Translations under genes and position numbers: made by a program
Source of the DNA: Gammaproteobacteria bacterium
GTDB lineage: Bacteria > Pseudomonadota > Gammaproteobacteria > Francisellales > CACEW01
Length of the DNA: 63,922 bases
Direction: 5' to 3'
Assembly (NCBI GenBank): GCA_029256015.1
Contig: JAQSYQ010000011.1
Coordinates: 1 to 63,922 of the forward strand
The notes under the pieces: model-generated
The model's database searches: none
What the model was told of the DNA's origin: nothing
What the model saw: the letters and a program-made list of their open reading frames with translations, nothing else
Shown: in pieces, positions 36,595-46,285 of the stretch
How the letters are laid out: each line of letters begins with the position of its first letter
Position numbering within the stretch: position 1 is the first letter of the stretch

Positions 36595-37845
36595 TTATGC
36601 GATATAGGGCACCAATTTGTAGTATAAAAGCATGCCGTAATAGCTAATATCTTGTTTATACAGATGGGCTAGGAAAAGCGCAACAAAAAGCAAAGCCCAG
36701 GCTATTTTATCAAGGAGCAAAATACCTTGGCAGTTGGGGGGGATCTGAATTAAATCTGGAAGGTACTTAACTTTAGGCAACCTGAAGATAGCTAAATTAA
36801 ATTTTTTCAATTTAAGGGCATGCTTTTCAACAAGATGCCAGGATAAAAAGGCCATTATTAAGGAAAACGGGAAAGCAATTAAAAAGTTTTTATGTGCCGA
36901 AATATTATTGTGATAAAGATGTGTGATAGTTTGTTGAATAGGGAAGGCATAAAGATACATGCCATAAGAAAAATCGCCATAACGAGCAAAGTTGTGACAG
37001 CTGATTTCAGGGCTTAAGGCGATATATATTACTAAGTAACTGCCAAAAATCAAAAATAACAATTGAAAACCGCCAAAATGAGCCGCCGCAGCTAAAATCA
37101 CAAGGCTAGTCATAGCAATATTGCGGCTAACTAGGATGTAATCTCGAAAAGCATACATGACCATGCCAGCTGAGAAGTAACACAGTAGGCCGCTAAAAAT
37201 AGCAATATCTAGATCAAAAATTCTAGGGTTAGTAACGGAAGGGTTAAGATGAGTGATATGATAAAAAAGATTTAATATCGCTAAAATTAAAATGGCCGAT
37301 TTAAATTTTTTCAGGCCTAATAAACCCACAATCGCAATACCACAATAACATAGAAACTCACTTGGAAGGGTCCATAAAGAGCCGTTTACTCCGTTTGGAT
37401 AGATATTGTTTGTAAAAACCCCAGGCAGCGTAAAGTAGATATGGCGAAGATAGATGGATTTTAGACTTTGGTAAGTCGCTGGGTTATGAAAATATTGATT
37501 TGCTGGCAATGTTGTTACTAAAGACCCCAATACGAATGCGGTTAAGACTAGCACCACGGCCATGGCCGGAAAAATTCTTAGAATTCTGGCTTTAAAGTAA
37601 GCCAATATATCTGAGGAACGGTCGTAGCTTTGTGAAATAAGAAAACCACTGATAATGAAGAAAATGTACACAGCCATAGACCCTGCATCCATTTGTCCAT
37701 GAGTATGCACTAACATGGTTTCATTAGCTGTGCCGGTTAAGGGATAGGAATGGGAAAACAAAACCATGCTTGCGGCAATAAACCTAATTAGATCAAAGTT
37801 ATTTTGACGTCTTTCTAAATGGCTTGAAAAGCTCAACGCTGACAT
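36595..37845 (-). CDS. Acyltransferase family 3 (OafA-like) O-acyltransferase
   Basis: This 416-aa inner-membrane protein O-acylates (typically O-acetylates) surface sugars. It has the family start NNFDLIRFIAASMVLFSHSYPL with the conserved Arg and His in helix 1, then VYIFFIISGFLIS in helix 2, and FKARILRIFPAMAVVLVL. About ten helices are present. There is no C-terminal SGNH domain. A strong promoter lies upstream at 37889-37917. Confidence 0.92.
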   Translation of the reverse strand: MSALSFSSHLERRQNNFDLIRFIAASMVLFSHSYPLTGTANETMLVHTHGQMDAGSMAVYIFFIISGFLISQSYDRSSDILAYFKARILRIFPAMAVVLVLTAFVLGSLVTTLPANQYFHNPATYQSLKSIYLRHIYFTLPGVFTNNIYPNGVNGSLWTLPSEFLCYCGIAIVGLLGLKKFKSAILILAILNLFYHITHLNPSVTNPRIFDLDIAIFSGLLCYFSAGMVMYAFRDYILVSRNIAMTSLVILAAAAHFGGFQLLFLIFGSYLVIYIALSPEISCHNFARYGDFSYGMYLYAFPIQQTITHLYHNNISAHKNFLIAFPFSLIMAFLSWHLVEKHALKLKKFNLAIFRLPKVKYLPDLIQIPPNCQGILLLDKIAWALLFVALFLAHLYKQDISYYGMLLYYKLVPYIA

Positions 37846-37888
37846 AGTATTCCTTTTAAAAAAGTGAGAATTTTAATATTTTCAAAAC

Positions 37889-37917
37889 ATTAAAATCTAC
37901 AAAATTGTTTTTGACAA
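37889..37917 (-). promoter_or_regulatory. Promoter of the acyltransferase gene
   Basis: On the minus strand TTGTCA (37917-37912) and TTTAAT (37894-37889) are separated by exactly 17 bases, each 5 of 6 to consensus, 44 bases before the ATG. Confidence 0.55.
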
Positions 37918-37968
37918 TGCCTGTGCTAACTATAAATTATCAGGCCTCTATTATACATATAGAGCCAT

Positions 37969-39360
37969 TTATTTGTATTGACTGGTGTCAACTACTAAGC
38001 AGTCTCCCACAAGGTGCAAAGGCACATTGGCATTACTTACGGTGGCTGCCAAATTCAAAGTCTGTCCATTAATGATTTCGCCGTTAAATAAAGCTCGCAT
38101 CAAAGGAAATTGACGAATATCTGTCGGCGAAGCATAGATATAGATCGTGCCTTTAGTATTGGTCAAGCTTGGATTGGAAATTAAGTCCGCACTTAGTGTG
38201 GTTAGGATTCTAGCCTGGCAAGTGGCGTAAAAGTAAAAGCCCTGCTGGACGGTCCAGCTATGAAACAGCAAAACTAGAGTAAGTAATAATGCACAAAGTT
38301 TAGCAAATAAATTTTTGGTCCATAAAATACCTAGGGCTACAGCAGTGACTATTGCTGTCCCGTATAAGTATTCGGTTGAGTAGTCCTGTATGGTTATGAC
38401 TGGGAGTAGTACGCAGTAATACAGTGCGATATAGCCAAGCGCATAACGCCAAGATGTATAAATAGCTAACAGCGCAATTAGGGCAAAATGTAGTAGGATT
38501 GCGCATATGATGTAGTTATTGTGATACGTAGTAATCTGGGCAATTTCTGCGCGATAGGGATAGAAAGGGAATATCCAATATGCATAGATGTTTCGCCAAA
38601 TATTGGCGCCAAAGCTTATATTATAAATGGAGTATGTGGAATGTGAGTGATAGGCATAATATATGACATGCAGTCTAAAAATGAAAAATGCAATGCAGAG
38701 AAGGCCTACCGCCAATAACACTTTATAAGTTTCAGTCTTTCTTAAATCGCCATATAAGCAAGCCAATAAAAAATAGATCCCAGGGCTGATGACAGCGGTT
38801 TCTTTGCACATTAAAGCAAGAATAGTGCAGGCAATAATACAGCAAAATGCAAATTTGCTGTTAACTCGCATATAACGCTGTGTAGCCAACAGACCACATA
38901 AGGTGAAAAGTACCCATAAACTGTCTATATTACAGACCACCCAGCCTACTGAGAAAATAGCATCGGGGCTGCTAAGAAACAGAAGGCTAACAATAAAGGC
39001 AAGCGTTCTGTTTTGATTGAAATTATTGATTAATATGTAAATCAATAAACCGTTAATTATATGAGGCAATAAATTCAGGAATTTCACTCCAAAAGCATTG
39101 GCATGAAAGTAGAAAGCTGTGTAAGTATATAGGCTGCTCAGAGGCCTAAAGAAAAAACTCGGATAAAACACCGAAGTGCTTAGATAAGCCCATGAGTGAG
39201 TTTGTGCTATTTGAGCAAAGCTCAATTCATCAATAGAAAAATAGCCATCACCTGCTAATAGCCAGATGTTTAGCACCACGCCAATAAGTGCCAATAAAAT
39301 GCAATGATATAAAGTCGGACATTTCTGACTTAAGAAAGAAGTATTTGAATTTTGTGTCAT
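37969..39360 (-). CDS. GT-C-like multi-spanning membrane protein
   Basis: This 463-aa protein has about eleven helices. Its first loop carries GDGYFSIDELSFAQIAQTHS and FRPLSSLYTY, a pattern of membrane glycosyltransferases with an acidic pair (DE) in loop 1. The frame is open to 39471, but the extra 37 residues look like an unrelated hydrophobic stretch, so the ATG at 39360 is chosen (weak ribosome binding site either way). It is a single minus-strand gene divergent from the wzm/wzt relic. Confidence 0.65.
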   Translation of the reverse strand: MTQNSNTSFLSQKCPTLYHCILLALIGVVLNIWLLAGDGYFSIDELSFAQIAQTHSWAYLSTSVFYPSFFFRPLSSLYTYTAFYFHANAFGVKFLNLLPHIINGLLIYILINNFNQNRTLAFIVSLLFLSSPDAIFSVGWVVCNIDSLWVLFTLCGLLATQRYMRVNSKFAFCCIIACTILALMCKETAVISPGIYFLLACLYGDLRKTETYKVLLAVGLLCIAFFIFRLHVIYYAYHSHSTYSIYNISFGANIWRNIYAYWIFPFYPYRAEIAQITTYHNNYIICAILLHFALIALLAIYTSWRYALGYIALYYCVLLPVITIQDYSTEYLYGTAIVTAVALGILWTKNLFAKLCALLLTLVLLFHSWTVQQGFYFYATCQARILTTLSADLISNPSLTNTKGTIYIYASPTDIRQFPLMRALFNGEIINGQTLNLAATVSNANVPLHLVGDCLVVDTSQYK

Positions 39361-39536
39361 GTTATTCACATAAACCCTTAGTCGAAAATGAAACAAGCTT
39401 ATAGCAAAGCAAAAATAAAATAAAGTAGATGCGGAATTGCCATAGGCAGCTAAAGACAACATAAAAAGCAATACTTTGGTTTTGCTAATCCTCGCATCGG
39501 ACTGAGTGTGTTTAATAAATTGTTTTTGTTAGTGCT

Positions 39537-39548
39537 TATGTTAAAATT
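39537..39548 (+). promoter_or_regulatory. Extended -10 motif of the deleted wzm copy
   Basis: TATGTTAAAATT matches TATGTTAGAATT upstream of the intact wzm at 46241, including the TGn extension. Flanking sequence (AATTGTTTTTG before, ATGGCTTT after) is also shared, so the duplicated promoter survives in front of the wzm relic. It may now drive the large methyltransferase/glycosyltransferase gene. Confidence 0.5.
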
Positions 39549-39561
39549 CATGGCTTTGCGG

Positions 39562-39708
39562 TTGAGCGGGGAATATTTCGTGCAATCAAACTATCCCAAA
39601 AGAGTAGCGGCTTTTATTTATTCAATATTTTCGCATCATGAAGTTGTGATCTCTTTGGATAAAATCGATTTTAAAAAACGATATTTGGATTCCTATTTTA
39701 GAATTTAG
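39562..39708 (+). pseudogene. Relic of a second wzm (ABC-2 permease), first ~48 codons only
   Basis: The translation ending SLDKIDFKKRYLDSYFRI is homologous to the N terminus of the intact permease at 46286 (SLARVDFKKRYLDSYFGI). Homology then stops at a TAG (39706-39708). The missing part would be the six membrane helices. Similarity in the upstream region shows that promoter and gene start were duplicated together. Confidence 0.8.
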
Positions 39709-39810
39709 CAGCACTGGCTGTACGATGCTTTAGTGTTTAAAGGTATGGATAGCACGATGAGCTATGGATTGGTAGGCATTTCAATGTCTAAGATTATTGT
39801 TGAGAAAAAA
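39709..39810 (+). pseudogene. Relic of a second wzt, last ~34 codons only
   Basis: The frame reads [20 protein letters not shown] then [14 protein letters not shown], homologous to the C terminus of the intact Wzt (QHWIYDALVFRGTDSTMGYG). It starts directly after the wzm relic's TAG, so one deletion removed the rest of wzm and nearly all of wzt. Its own stop codon is lost, and it is in frame with the next gene's ATG at 39811. Confidence 0.85.
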
Positions 39811-42800
39811 ATGACTGAAAAAATTAGCTTTACCGGGGAAAGATACATCCCGACATTGGGCGAGGAAATGATGTATGAGCATCTGCACCGCTATGCTTTA
39901 TGTGAAAAGCTTGCTGCTGATAAAGTTGTTTTAGATGTAGCTTGCGGGGAAGGTTATGGTTCAGCCATTTTAGCTAAATCAGCGAAAAAAGTGATAGCAA
40001 TCGATATTGCAGAAAATGCTATTGAACATGCCAAAAGCCAATATTCCCAAGTTCCTAACATTGAATTTATATGCGGTTCATGCACAGCTTTGCCTATTGA
40101 CAGCGGCTCAGTCGATTTAATTGTTTCTTTTGAAACGATTGAGCATCTTGTAGAACAGGAGGCTATGTTAAAGGAGTTTAAACGTGTACTAAAACCCAAT
40201 GGGGCTTTAGTTATCTCTACTCCTGATAAGGCGGTATATTCAGATAAAAGAGACTATATCAATCCATTTCATGTGAAAGAGCTTTATACCCAAGAGTTCA
40301 AAGACTTGCTTGGTCAATATTTTCCTTGTGTGACTTTATACGGACAGCGCTTTGTGACGGCTAATTTGATCTATCCTATAAACTCGACCAGCGAAACCTC
40401 CTATCAAGCCTTTACAAAAAAGCACGGGGAGCTTGATCAGCAAACGGTTTCACCCGATGAACCTGTTTATATGATTGCATGTTGTGCAAACTTGCCAGCC
40501 CATCTTCCCGCTCTGCCTAGCTCCATTTTTTTAGAGCTAGAAGAGGACTTGCATGCTAAGTTTATCAGCATTGCCGAATGGGCCCAGGATTTAGATACGC
40601 AATATCAAATCAAACGTGATGAGCTTGATAAAATATATCGTTCTAACTCTTGGAAATTGACTGAACCATGCCGGGCAATTGCCAGAATGCTGCGAGGTGA
40701 ATTACACTTATTCCATAAGCTTCATCTTAAGCTAAATGAGGTTTCAACAAAAATTTATCGGGCTTTGCCTTTATCTGAGTCTAAGAAGCGACGTCTAGCT
40801 GGTATTGTTTTTAAATTATTTGGTTTCCTATTGAAACGAAACGATCTGTATTTACATTGGCAGCAGTTTCATCCCGATAATCTGCCTGCTATGAAGTTAA
40901 AACTGATCAGTGAAAATATTTCAATTGAGACTTTGTTAAAAAGCACTGTTTTGCCAAGTTGCACTTCGCCTGTGGTGACTGTGATTATCCCAACTTATGG
41001 TAAGGTGGATTTTACATTACGCTGTCTGCGCTCTATTAGTATGAGCTTACCCAAGATTAGCACGGAGTATATTGTTATTGACGATGCTTCAGACGATCCT
41101 AATGTCGAGTTACTAAGCAAAATCAAGAACCTAAAGCTTATTGTCAACCCTGAAAATTTGGGCTTTGTGAAAAACTGCAATTATGCAGCGAGTCTTGCTA
41201 AAGGCAGTTATTTATTATTTCTTAACAATGATACTCAGGTTCAGCCCGGCTGGTTGGATAGTTTATATCAAACTTTTGAAGAATATCCTGAATGCGGGCT
41301 AGTAGGATCCAAGCTGATTTATCCCAATGGGAAATTACAAGAGGCGGGAGGCATTATTTGGAATGATGGCTCTGCTTGGAATTATGGGCGCTTAAATAAT
41401 CCTAACAGGCCTGAATATAACTATTTACGAGAAGTCGATTACTGCTCCGGCGCTTCAATTTTAGTTAGGCGTGACCTGTTTGATCAGTTGGGGGGATTTG
41501 ATGAGCGTTATGCCCCAGCTTATTGTGAGGACTCGGATTTGGCTATGGGCATGCGCTCATTGGGTTATAAAGTTTATTATCAACCCGCTTCGGCCGTCGT
41601 CCATTTTGAAGGAATATCTCATGGTACAAACACGAGTTCTGGAACCAAGGCTTATCAGGTAGTAAACCAGAAAAAGTTTTTTGAAAAATGGCAGCCTGTT
41701 TTAGAAAAAGAACATTTCGCTAATGCTAAGTCGCAGTTTAAAGCTCGTGACAGATCGAAAAACAAAGCCTGCATTCTAATCGTTGACCATTATGTTCCTC
41801 AGCCGGACAGAGATGCAGGCTCTCGTACCATAATGAACTTTATTCAATTGTTTTTAGATCATGGCTTTAATGTGAAATTTTGGCCTGAAAATAATTACTA
41901 TGATGCAGTTTATACCGCGGTCTTACAGAACAAGGGAGTGGAAGTATTATACGGTAAGCTTCATTTCAAAGATTGGATTAAACAGAATGGCGCTTATATT
42001 GATTATGTCTTATTAAGCAGGCCCCATATAGCGCTTCAATTTATTCAAGATCTAAGACTCTATACTTCATCTATCCTATTGTTTTATGGACATGACTTGC
42101 ATTTTAAGCGATTAGAAAAAGAGGCAGAGGCTACTTCTGATGGCTCAAAGTCTGCTTATGCCAAAAAGCTATTGGCAATGGAAACTTCGGTTTGGAAGCA
42201 AGTGGACTTTATTTATTATCCAAGTGAAGACGAGATTTCTATAGTACGCCAGTATGAGCCAGATAAAGAGGCTATAGCCGTTGCGCCTTATATCTATGAA
42301 AAGGTGGAGGAGTTTGCCTGTAACAGCTTTGCATCTAGGCAAGATATTATTTTTGTGGCAGGCTTCGCCCATGCGCCCAATGTGGACGCTGCTATATGGT
42401 TGATTAAAAACATTATGCCTTTAGTTTGGAGTAAATTTCCCGATCTTAAGGTGCATTTAGTTGGCTCAAACCCCACTTCAGAAGTAAAAGCTTTAGCCGG
42501 CCAAAATGTTTTCGTAAGCGGCTATGTCAGTGATGAAACGCTACAAAGTTATTATCAAAAGTCTAAGGTTGCCGTAGTGCCTTTACGCTTTGGTGCTGGA
42601 GTAAAAAATAAAGTCATCGAGGCGTTAAGCTTTGGGCTGCCTTTAGTGACTACTTCTGTGGGTGGGCAGGGCTTGCCTTGGTTGTCTACCGTGGCAGAAT
42701 TGGCTGATGATGAGAGAGGTTTTGCTGAGGCTATATGCCAGCTGTTAACAGACCAAAGTAAATGGGCTGCATTATCACAGGCTGGGGCCAAGCAAATATT

Positions 42801-42867
42801 AGAGCATTTTTCCGCTGATACTATGTGGCAAGCTTTTGCTAATGTCCTCACTAAAAATAAGGAATAG
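39811..42867 (+). CDS. Three-domain methyltransferase-GT2-GT4 protein
   Basis: This 1018-aa cytoplasmic polymer-building enzyme has three parts. Residues about 1-215 are a SAM methyltransferase with [16 protein letters not shown] and FETIEHL. A linker with [19 protein letters not shown], common in such multidomain transferases, follows. A GT2 domain (about 385-650) starts at [19 protein letters not shown], has FLNNDTQ as the metal site and ends near [23 protein letters not shown]4 domain (about 655-1010) has [23 protein letters not shown] at 39811 is chosen because the upstream part of the frame is the wzt relic. A chain-length or capping role together with the ABC exporter is plausible but inferred. 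Confidence 0.9.
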   Translation: MTEKISFTGERYIPTLGEEMMYEHLHRYALCEKLAADKVVLDVACGEGYGSAILAKSAKKVIAIDIAENAIEHAKSQYSQVPNIEFICGSCTALPIDSGSVDLIVSFETIEHLVEQEAMLKEFKRVLKPNGALVISTPDKAVYSDKRDYINPFHVKELYTQEFKDLLGQYFPCVTLYGQRFVTANLIYPINSTSETSYQAFTKKHGELDQQTVSPDEPVYMIACCANLPAHLPALPSSIFLELEEDLHAKFISIAEWAQDLDTQYQIKRDELDKIYRSNSWKLTEPCRAIARMLRGELHLFHKLHLKLNEVSTKIYRALPLSESKKRRLAGIVFKLFGFLLKRNDLYLHWQQFHPDNLPAMKLKLISENISIETLLKSTVLPSCTSPVVTVIIPTYGKVDFTLRCLRSISMSLPKISTEYIVIDDASDDPNVELLSKIKNLKLIVNPENLGFVKNCNYAASLAKGSYLLFLNNDTQVQPGWLDSLYQTFEEYPECGLVGSKLIYPNGKLQEAGGIIWNDGSAWNYGRLNNPNRPEYNYLREVDYCSGASILVRRDLFDQLGGFDERYAPAYCEDSDLAMGMRSLGYKVYYQPASAVVHFEGISHGTNTSSGTKAYQVVNQKKFFEKWQPVLEKEHFANAKSQFKARDRSKNKACILIVDHYVPQPDRDAGSRTIMNFIQLFLDHGFNVKFWPENNYYDAVYTAVLQNKGVEVLYGKLHFKDWIKQNGAYIDYVLLSRPHIALQFIQDLRLYTSSILLFYGHDLHFKRLEKEAEATSDGSKSAYAKKLLAMETSVWKQVDFIYYPSEDEISIVRQYEPDKEAIAVAPYIYEKVEEFACNSFASRQDIIFVAGFAHAPNVDAAIWLIKNIMPLVWSKFPDLKVHLVGSNPTSEVKALAGQNVFVSGYVSDETLQSYYQKSKVAVVPLRFGAGVKNKVIEALSFGLPLVTTSVGGQGLPWLSTVAELADDERGFAEAICQLLTDQSKWAALSQAGAKQILEHFSADTMWQAFANVLTKNKE

Positions 42868-42871
42868 CGGT

Positions 42872-43918
42872 ATGCAAAAACAAGCAATAACAGTGAGGTC
42901 CCGTGCTCCCTTACGTCTAGGTTTGGCAGGAGGGGGAACGGATGTTTCACCCTATCCGGAAGAGTACGGTGGTTACGTGCTTAATGTCACCATAGATAAG
43001 TTTGCTTATGCGACCATCGCGATGCGTAATGATCAAAAAATAGTGCTGCGGGCCTCAGATCAGGGCATTGAATGGGAAGGGCAAGCTAAGCCTGTAATTG
43101 AAGAAGCGCCTAAAGCCTTGCAGCTTATGATGGGGGTCTATAACAGAATTGTAGCGGATTATAACCAGGGCAAAGCAATGGCTGTGAGTATTACCACTCA
43201 CTCAGAAGCGCCCCCGGGTTCGGGCTTGGGTTCTTCCTCTACCATGGTAGTGGCATTGGTCCAGGCTTTTGCTGAGTTGCTGGACTTGCCGTTAGGAGAG
43301 TATGAAGTTGCTCATTTGGCCTATCAAATTGAACGCGAAGACTTGGCGTTAGCTGGAGGCCGCCAGGACCAGTATGCAGCCGCTTTTGGCGGTATAAACT
43401 TTATGGAGTTTTATGCAGAAGATAGGGTAATCGTAAACCCACTTAGGGTTAAGCCTTGGATTATTTCTGAACTCGAGTCCCAATTATTGTTATTTTATAC
43501 CGGTGTTTCTCGAGAATCGGCCAAGATTATCGAAGAACAAACCACTAATGTTATTGAGCATAAAAAAGCGCCTATTGAAGCCTTGTCGAAAATCAAAGAA
43601 GAAGCTGTGCACATGAAGGAAGCCATTCTAAAGGGGGATTTTAAACTTTTAGCAAAGTCCCTCAATCTGTCCTGGCAGGCAAAAAGACAAATGGCCTCTA
43701 AAATTAGCAATGAACATATCGATTCTATTTATGAGGCTGCTATCAATGCCGGGGCTTATGCCGGTAAAGTATCGGGTGCCGGGGGAGGGGGCTTTATGAT
43801 GTTTTTGGTTGATCCAAGTCTTAAGCCCGAGGTCATGAAGGCTTTAAATGCTTATAATGGCCAGGTCATTACCTGTACTGTAACAGAGCAAGGTGTTCAA
43901 AGCTGGAGAATTAGATGA
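42872..43918 (+). CDS. hddA: D-glycero-D-manno-heptose 7-phosphate kinase (GHMP kinase)
   Basis: HddA phosphorylates heptose 7-phosphate at C1 in the GDP-heptose route. The 348-aa protein has the N-terminal [20 protein letters not shown] (11-30), the GHMP ATP-binding [12 protein letters not shown] (114-125) and [13 protein letters not shown] near the C terminus. It is adjacent to gmhA and hddC, which fixes the assignment. AAGGA precedes the ATG at 42872. The stop overlaps the gmhA start by 4 bases. Confidence 0.93.
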   Translation: MQKQAITVRSRAPLRLGLAGGGTDVSPYPEEYGGYVLNVTIDKFAYATIAMRNDQKIVLRASDQGIEWEGQAKPVIEEAPKALQLMMGVYNRIVADYNQGKAMAVSITTHSEAPPGSGLGSSSTMVVALVQAFAELLDLPLGEYEVAHLAYQIEREDLALAGGRQDQYAAAFGGINFMEFYAEDRVIVNPLRVKPWIISELESQLLLFYTGVSRESAKIIEEQTTNVIEHKKAPIEALSKIKEEAVHMKEAILKGDFKLLAKSLNLSWQAKRQMASKISNEHIDSIYEAAINAGAYAGKVSGAGGGGFMMFLVDPSLKPEVMKALNAYNGQVITCTVTEQGVQSWRIR

Positions 43919-44493
43919 AATCTTTTATTTTAAATGAGCTACAAAATACAGCCAAGATGCTGGAACAGATCATAAATAATCAAGAGCTGCATAATCAAAT
44001 TGAGCAAGCTGCTCTTGCTATTGTTGGGTCTTTGCGCCAACAAGGCAAAGTGCTGCTGGCAGGTAACGGAGGCAGCGCTGCTGATGCCCAGCATATAGCG
44101 GGGGAGTTTGTTAGTCGATTTTACTACGATAGACCTGGCTTACCTGCTTTTGCTTTGACGGTCGATTCTTCGGTTATGACGGCAATTGGCAATGATTATG
44201 GCTATGAATATTTATTTGCAAGACAGGTGGAAGCTTGCGGACTAAATGGGGACGTATTTATTGGAATTTCTACTTCCGGCAACTCGCCTAATATCTTGTC
44301 AGCCTTGCAGGCAGCTAAGCAAAAAGGCATGTTTACGATTGGTTTTAGCGGGGAATCAGGCGGGAAAATGAAAGAGCTTTGCGATATTTGTCTTTGTATG
44401 CCAAGTAAAGTGACTCCAAAAATTCAAGAAGGCCATATCTGTGTTGGGCATATTATTTGCGCTTTAGTTGAAAAAACAATGTTTCCAAAGTAG
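43915..44493 (+). CDS. gmhA: Phosphoheptose isomerase
   Basis: GmhA converts sedoheptulose 7-phosphate to D-glycero-D-manno-heptose 7-phosphate. The 192-aa SIS-domain protein has [20 protein letters not shown] at about 49-68, the [10 protein letters not shown] loop, and the C-terminal [15 protein letters not shown]. It overlaps hddA by ATGA and is 5 bases before hddC. This copy may be dedicated to the polysaccharide, with a housekeeping pathway for core heptose elsewhere. Confidence 0.96.
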   Translation: MKSFILNELQNTAKMLEQIINNQELHNQIEQAALAIVGSLRQQGKVLLAGNGGSAADAQHIAGEFVSRFYYDRPGLPAFALTVDSSVMTAIGNDYGYEYLFARQVEACGLNGDVFIGISTSGNSPNILSALQAAKQKGMFTIGFSGESGGKMKELCDICLCMPSKVTPKIQEGHICVGHIICALVEKTMFPK

Positions 44494-44498
44494 AGATT

Positions 44499-45203
44499 AT
44501 GGACGCGATTATTCTTGCAGGCGGGCTTGGTACTCGCTTAAAAACGGTGGTTTCGGAACTGCCAAAGCCCATGGCTCCAATTGCTGGGCGTCCATTTTTG
44601 GAGTGGCAGTTAGACTATTTGCGTAGCCAAGGCATTCGCCGTTGTATTTTAGCAGTAGGCTATAAGGCTGAAGCCATTAGTGAACATTTTGCTAAAGGCT
44701 ATCTCGATATGGATATTGTTATTGTTAAAGAGCCAGAACCTTTAGGGACAGGTGGGGCCATTTACCAGGCTTTGTCAAAGATCAGCTCAAGCGATGTGCT
44801 GGTTTGCAATGGGGATACTTTGTTTACTGCTAATCTTCCTGTGTTTATCGATAAGGCTAAGCATTTACAAGAAGGGGCGGTTATTTTGGCGGCCAGAATT
44901 CAGGAATGCGGTCGTTATGGAACTTTACAAGTTAAAGATCAGAGCGTAATTGATTTTAAAGAAAAGGCAGAGGCAGGGCCGGGTTTAATCAATGCGGGAA
45001 TTTATTATTTAAACTGCCAATGGTTTTTAAAGCAAACTCAGGGCGGAGCTTTCTCTTTTGAGAAATTTCTTGCTTCTCAAGTTTCTCATCACCATATTGC
45101 CTTTGTCGAACTCGAGGGCGAATTTATTGATATAGGCGTGCCAGAAGACTATCAAAAAGCCCAGCTATACATCCCTGCGATATTAGATAAGATTATCCCT
45201 TGA
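44499..45203 (+). CDS. hddC: D-glycero-alpha-D-manno-heptose 1-phosphate guanylyltransferase
   Basis: HddC makes GDP-heptose from heptose 1-phosphate and GTP. The 234-aa nucleotidyltransferase has IILAGGLGTRLKTVVSELPK then PMAPIAGRPFLEW at its start, NGDT as the metal site, and IDIGVPEDYQKAQ at the end. The gene order hddA-gmhA-hddC supports heptose over mannose or glucose as substrate. The phosphatase GmhB is not in this window. The 3' end overlaps the convergent gene at 45183 by 21 bases. Confidence 0.92.
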   Translation: MDAIILAGGLGTRLKTVVSELPKPMAPIAGRPFLEWQLDYLRSQGIRRCILAVGYKAEAISEHFAKGYLDMDIVIVKEPEPLGTGGAIYQALSKISSSDVLVCNGDTLFTANLPVFIDKAKHLQEGAVILAARIQECGRYGTLQVKDQSVIDFKEKAEAGPGLINAGIYYLNCQWFLKQTQGGAFSFEKFLASQVSHHHIAFVELEGEFIDIGVPEDYQKAQLYIPAILDKIIP

Positions 45204-46163
45204 TTTATGAGCAATAAAACTTATCAGGCCTTCTCCTAAATAAGCATATTTTTTTGACCAAAATGATAAGGCTTCAATTTTAGCAAAGCCTGCATTCTTT
45301 AATTGCTCAACGATTTTCCATCCAAAATCAGTATAAACAAGGCAGCCTAAATGACTAATAGGGTCTCCATGATATTCAGGTGAAAGTATATGCTCAATTT
45401 GACCTTGCTGATTAATTCTGGCTCTAAGCAAATTGTCTTTTTGGTTGGGGTGAAATGGAATGCTGAAGAAAAGTTGTCCATCCTTTTTTAATACTCTGGA
45501 GCATTCCTGAAAGGCTTTTTTAAAATCTGCTATATGCTCAAAAATTTCAAAACACAGTATTAAATCAAAAGATTCATTTGCAAAAGAAAGTTGAGTTAAG
45601 TCTTCATTTCGTATCTCTTGGGCATTTTTTTTGCCAAGAGGAACTGTATCTCCCAAATATTCACTACTACAGATATTAGGGAAACGCGCTTTTAAAATAG
45701 AATAAAGATAGGTTACAGATTCGGTAAGATATATAGCACTATCAGGCTCTGGTCGTATTTCTTGCTCTATAATCTGTATAATTGAACGCTGTCGGTTATT
45801 GAGTTTGCATAAGGGGCAAGCTAGACTTTCTCGCCAAAATGGAATTTTTTGCTTCTGACGCTCACTAAGCGATGCGAAGTTAAGGTCAATATTAATTTTA
45901 TAAGCAAATTCAGAATAGCTGTAATCCACTTTGAACTGAGTGATTTTTTTGCAGACATAGCAATAAGCTGAAACAGTAAATGCCTCTTTATCCAGTAAGG
46001 AGAGCTCATATTGTCGGCGCCTTGTATTTTCTGCCGCCATTTTTTTTAGGTACGCTGCATGTTCTTCAAAGCTATGGGTTTTATCGATTATCAGATGTGG
46101 TTTAGGTGAAAGATGAAATCGAATCTTTTGAAGTAGTGTTTTTAGATTGAATGTATCCTTCAT
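45183..46163 (-). CDS. SAM-dependent methyltransferase with Cys-pair insertion
   Basis: This 326-aa protein has CYVCKK at about residue 72 and CPLC about 50 residues later, which could bind zinc. A class I methyltransferase domain follows with LILCFEIFEHIADFKKAFQE as the post-motif region, then LKKDGQLFFSIPFHPNQ. The strict glycine-rich SAM loop is hard to see. The frame is open to a TTG at 46223, but ATG at 46163 has AAGG five bases upstream. It is divergent from wzm and may modify the same polymer. Confidence 0.72.
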   Translation of the reverse strand: MKDTFNLKTLLQKIRFHLSPKPHLIIDKTHSFEEHAAYLKKMAAENTRRRQYELSLLDKEAFTVSAYCYVCKKITQFKVDYSYSEFAYKINIDLNFASLSERQKQKIPFWRESLACPLCKLNNRQRSIIQIIEQEIRPEPDSAIYLTESVTYLYSILKARFPNICSSEYLGDTVPLGKKNAQEIRNEDLTQLSFANESFDLILCFEIFEHIADFKKAFQECSRVLKKDGQLFFSIPFHPNQKDNLLRARINQQGQIEHILSPEYHGDPISHLGCLVYTDFGWKIVEQLKNAGFAKIEALSFWSKKYAYLGEGLISFIAHKSRDNLI

Positions 46164-46240
46164 AAAAGCCTTGCACATAGTGTTGGAGTGCAGCATTCTA
46201 TATTGGCTGTAAAAATGGGGCAATTGTTTTTGATCTAACT

Positions 46241-46252
46241 TATGTTAGAATT
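46241..46252 (+). promoter_or_regulatory. Extended -10 promoter of wzm-wzt
   Basis: TATGTTAGAATT contains TGn plus TAGAAT (46246-46251), 34 bases before the wzm ATG. The same motif with similar flanks occurs before the wzm relic (39537) and at 29667. The -35 region is weak, as is usual for extended -10 promoters. Confidence 0.5.
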
Positions 46253-46285
46253 CGATGGCTTTTAGGCTTGTTAAAGGGAAAGGTA

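Noticed and set aside
39733..39810. Upstream start for the large MT-GT2-GT4 protein
   Set aside because: The first 26 codons are the tail of the wzt relic. The homologous protein start is the ATG at 39811.
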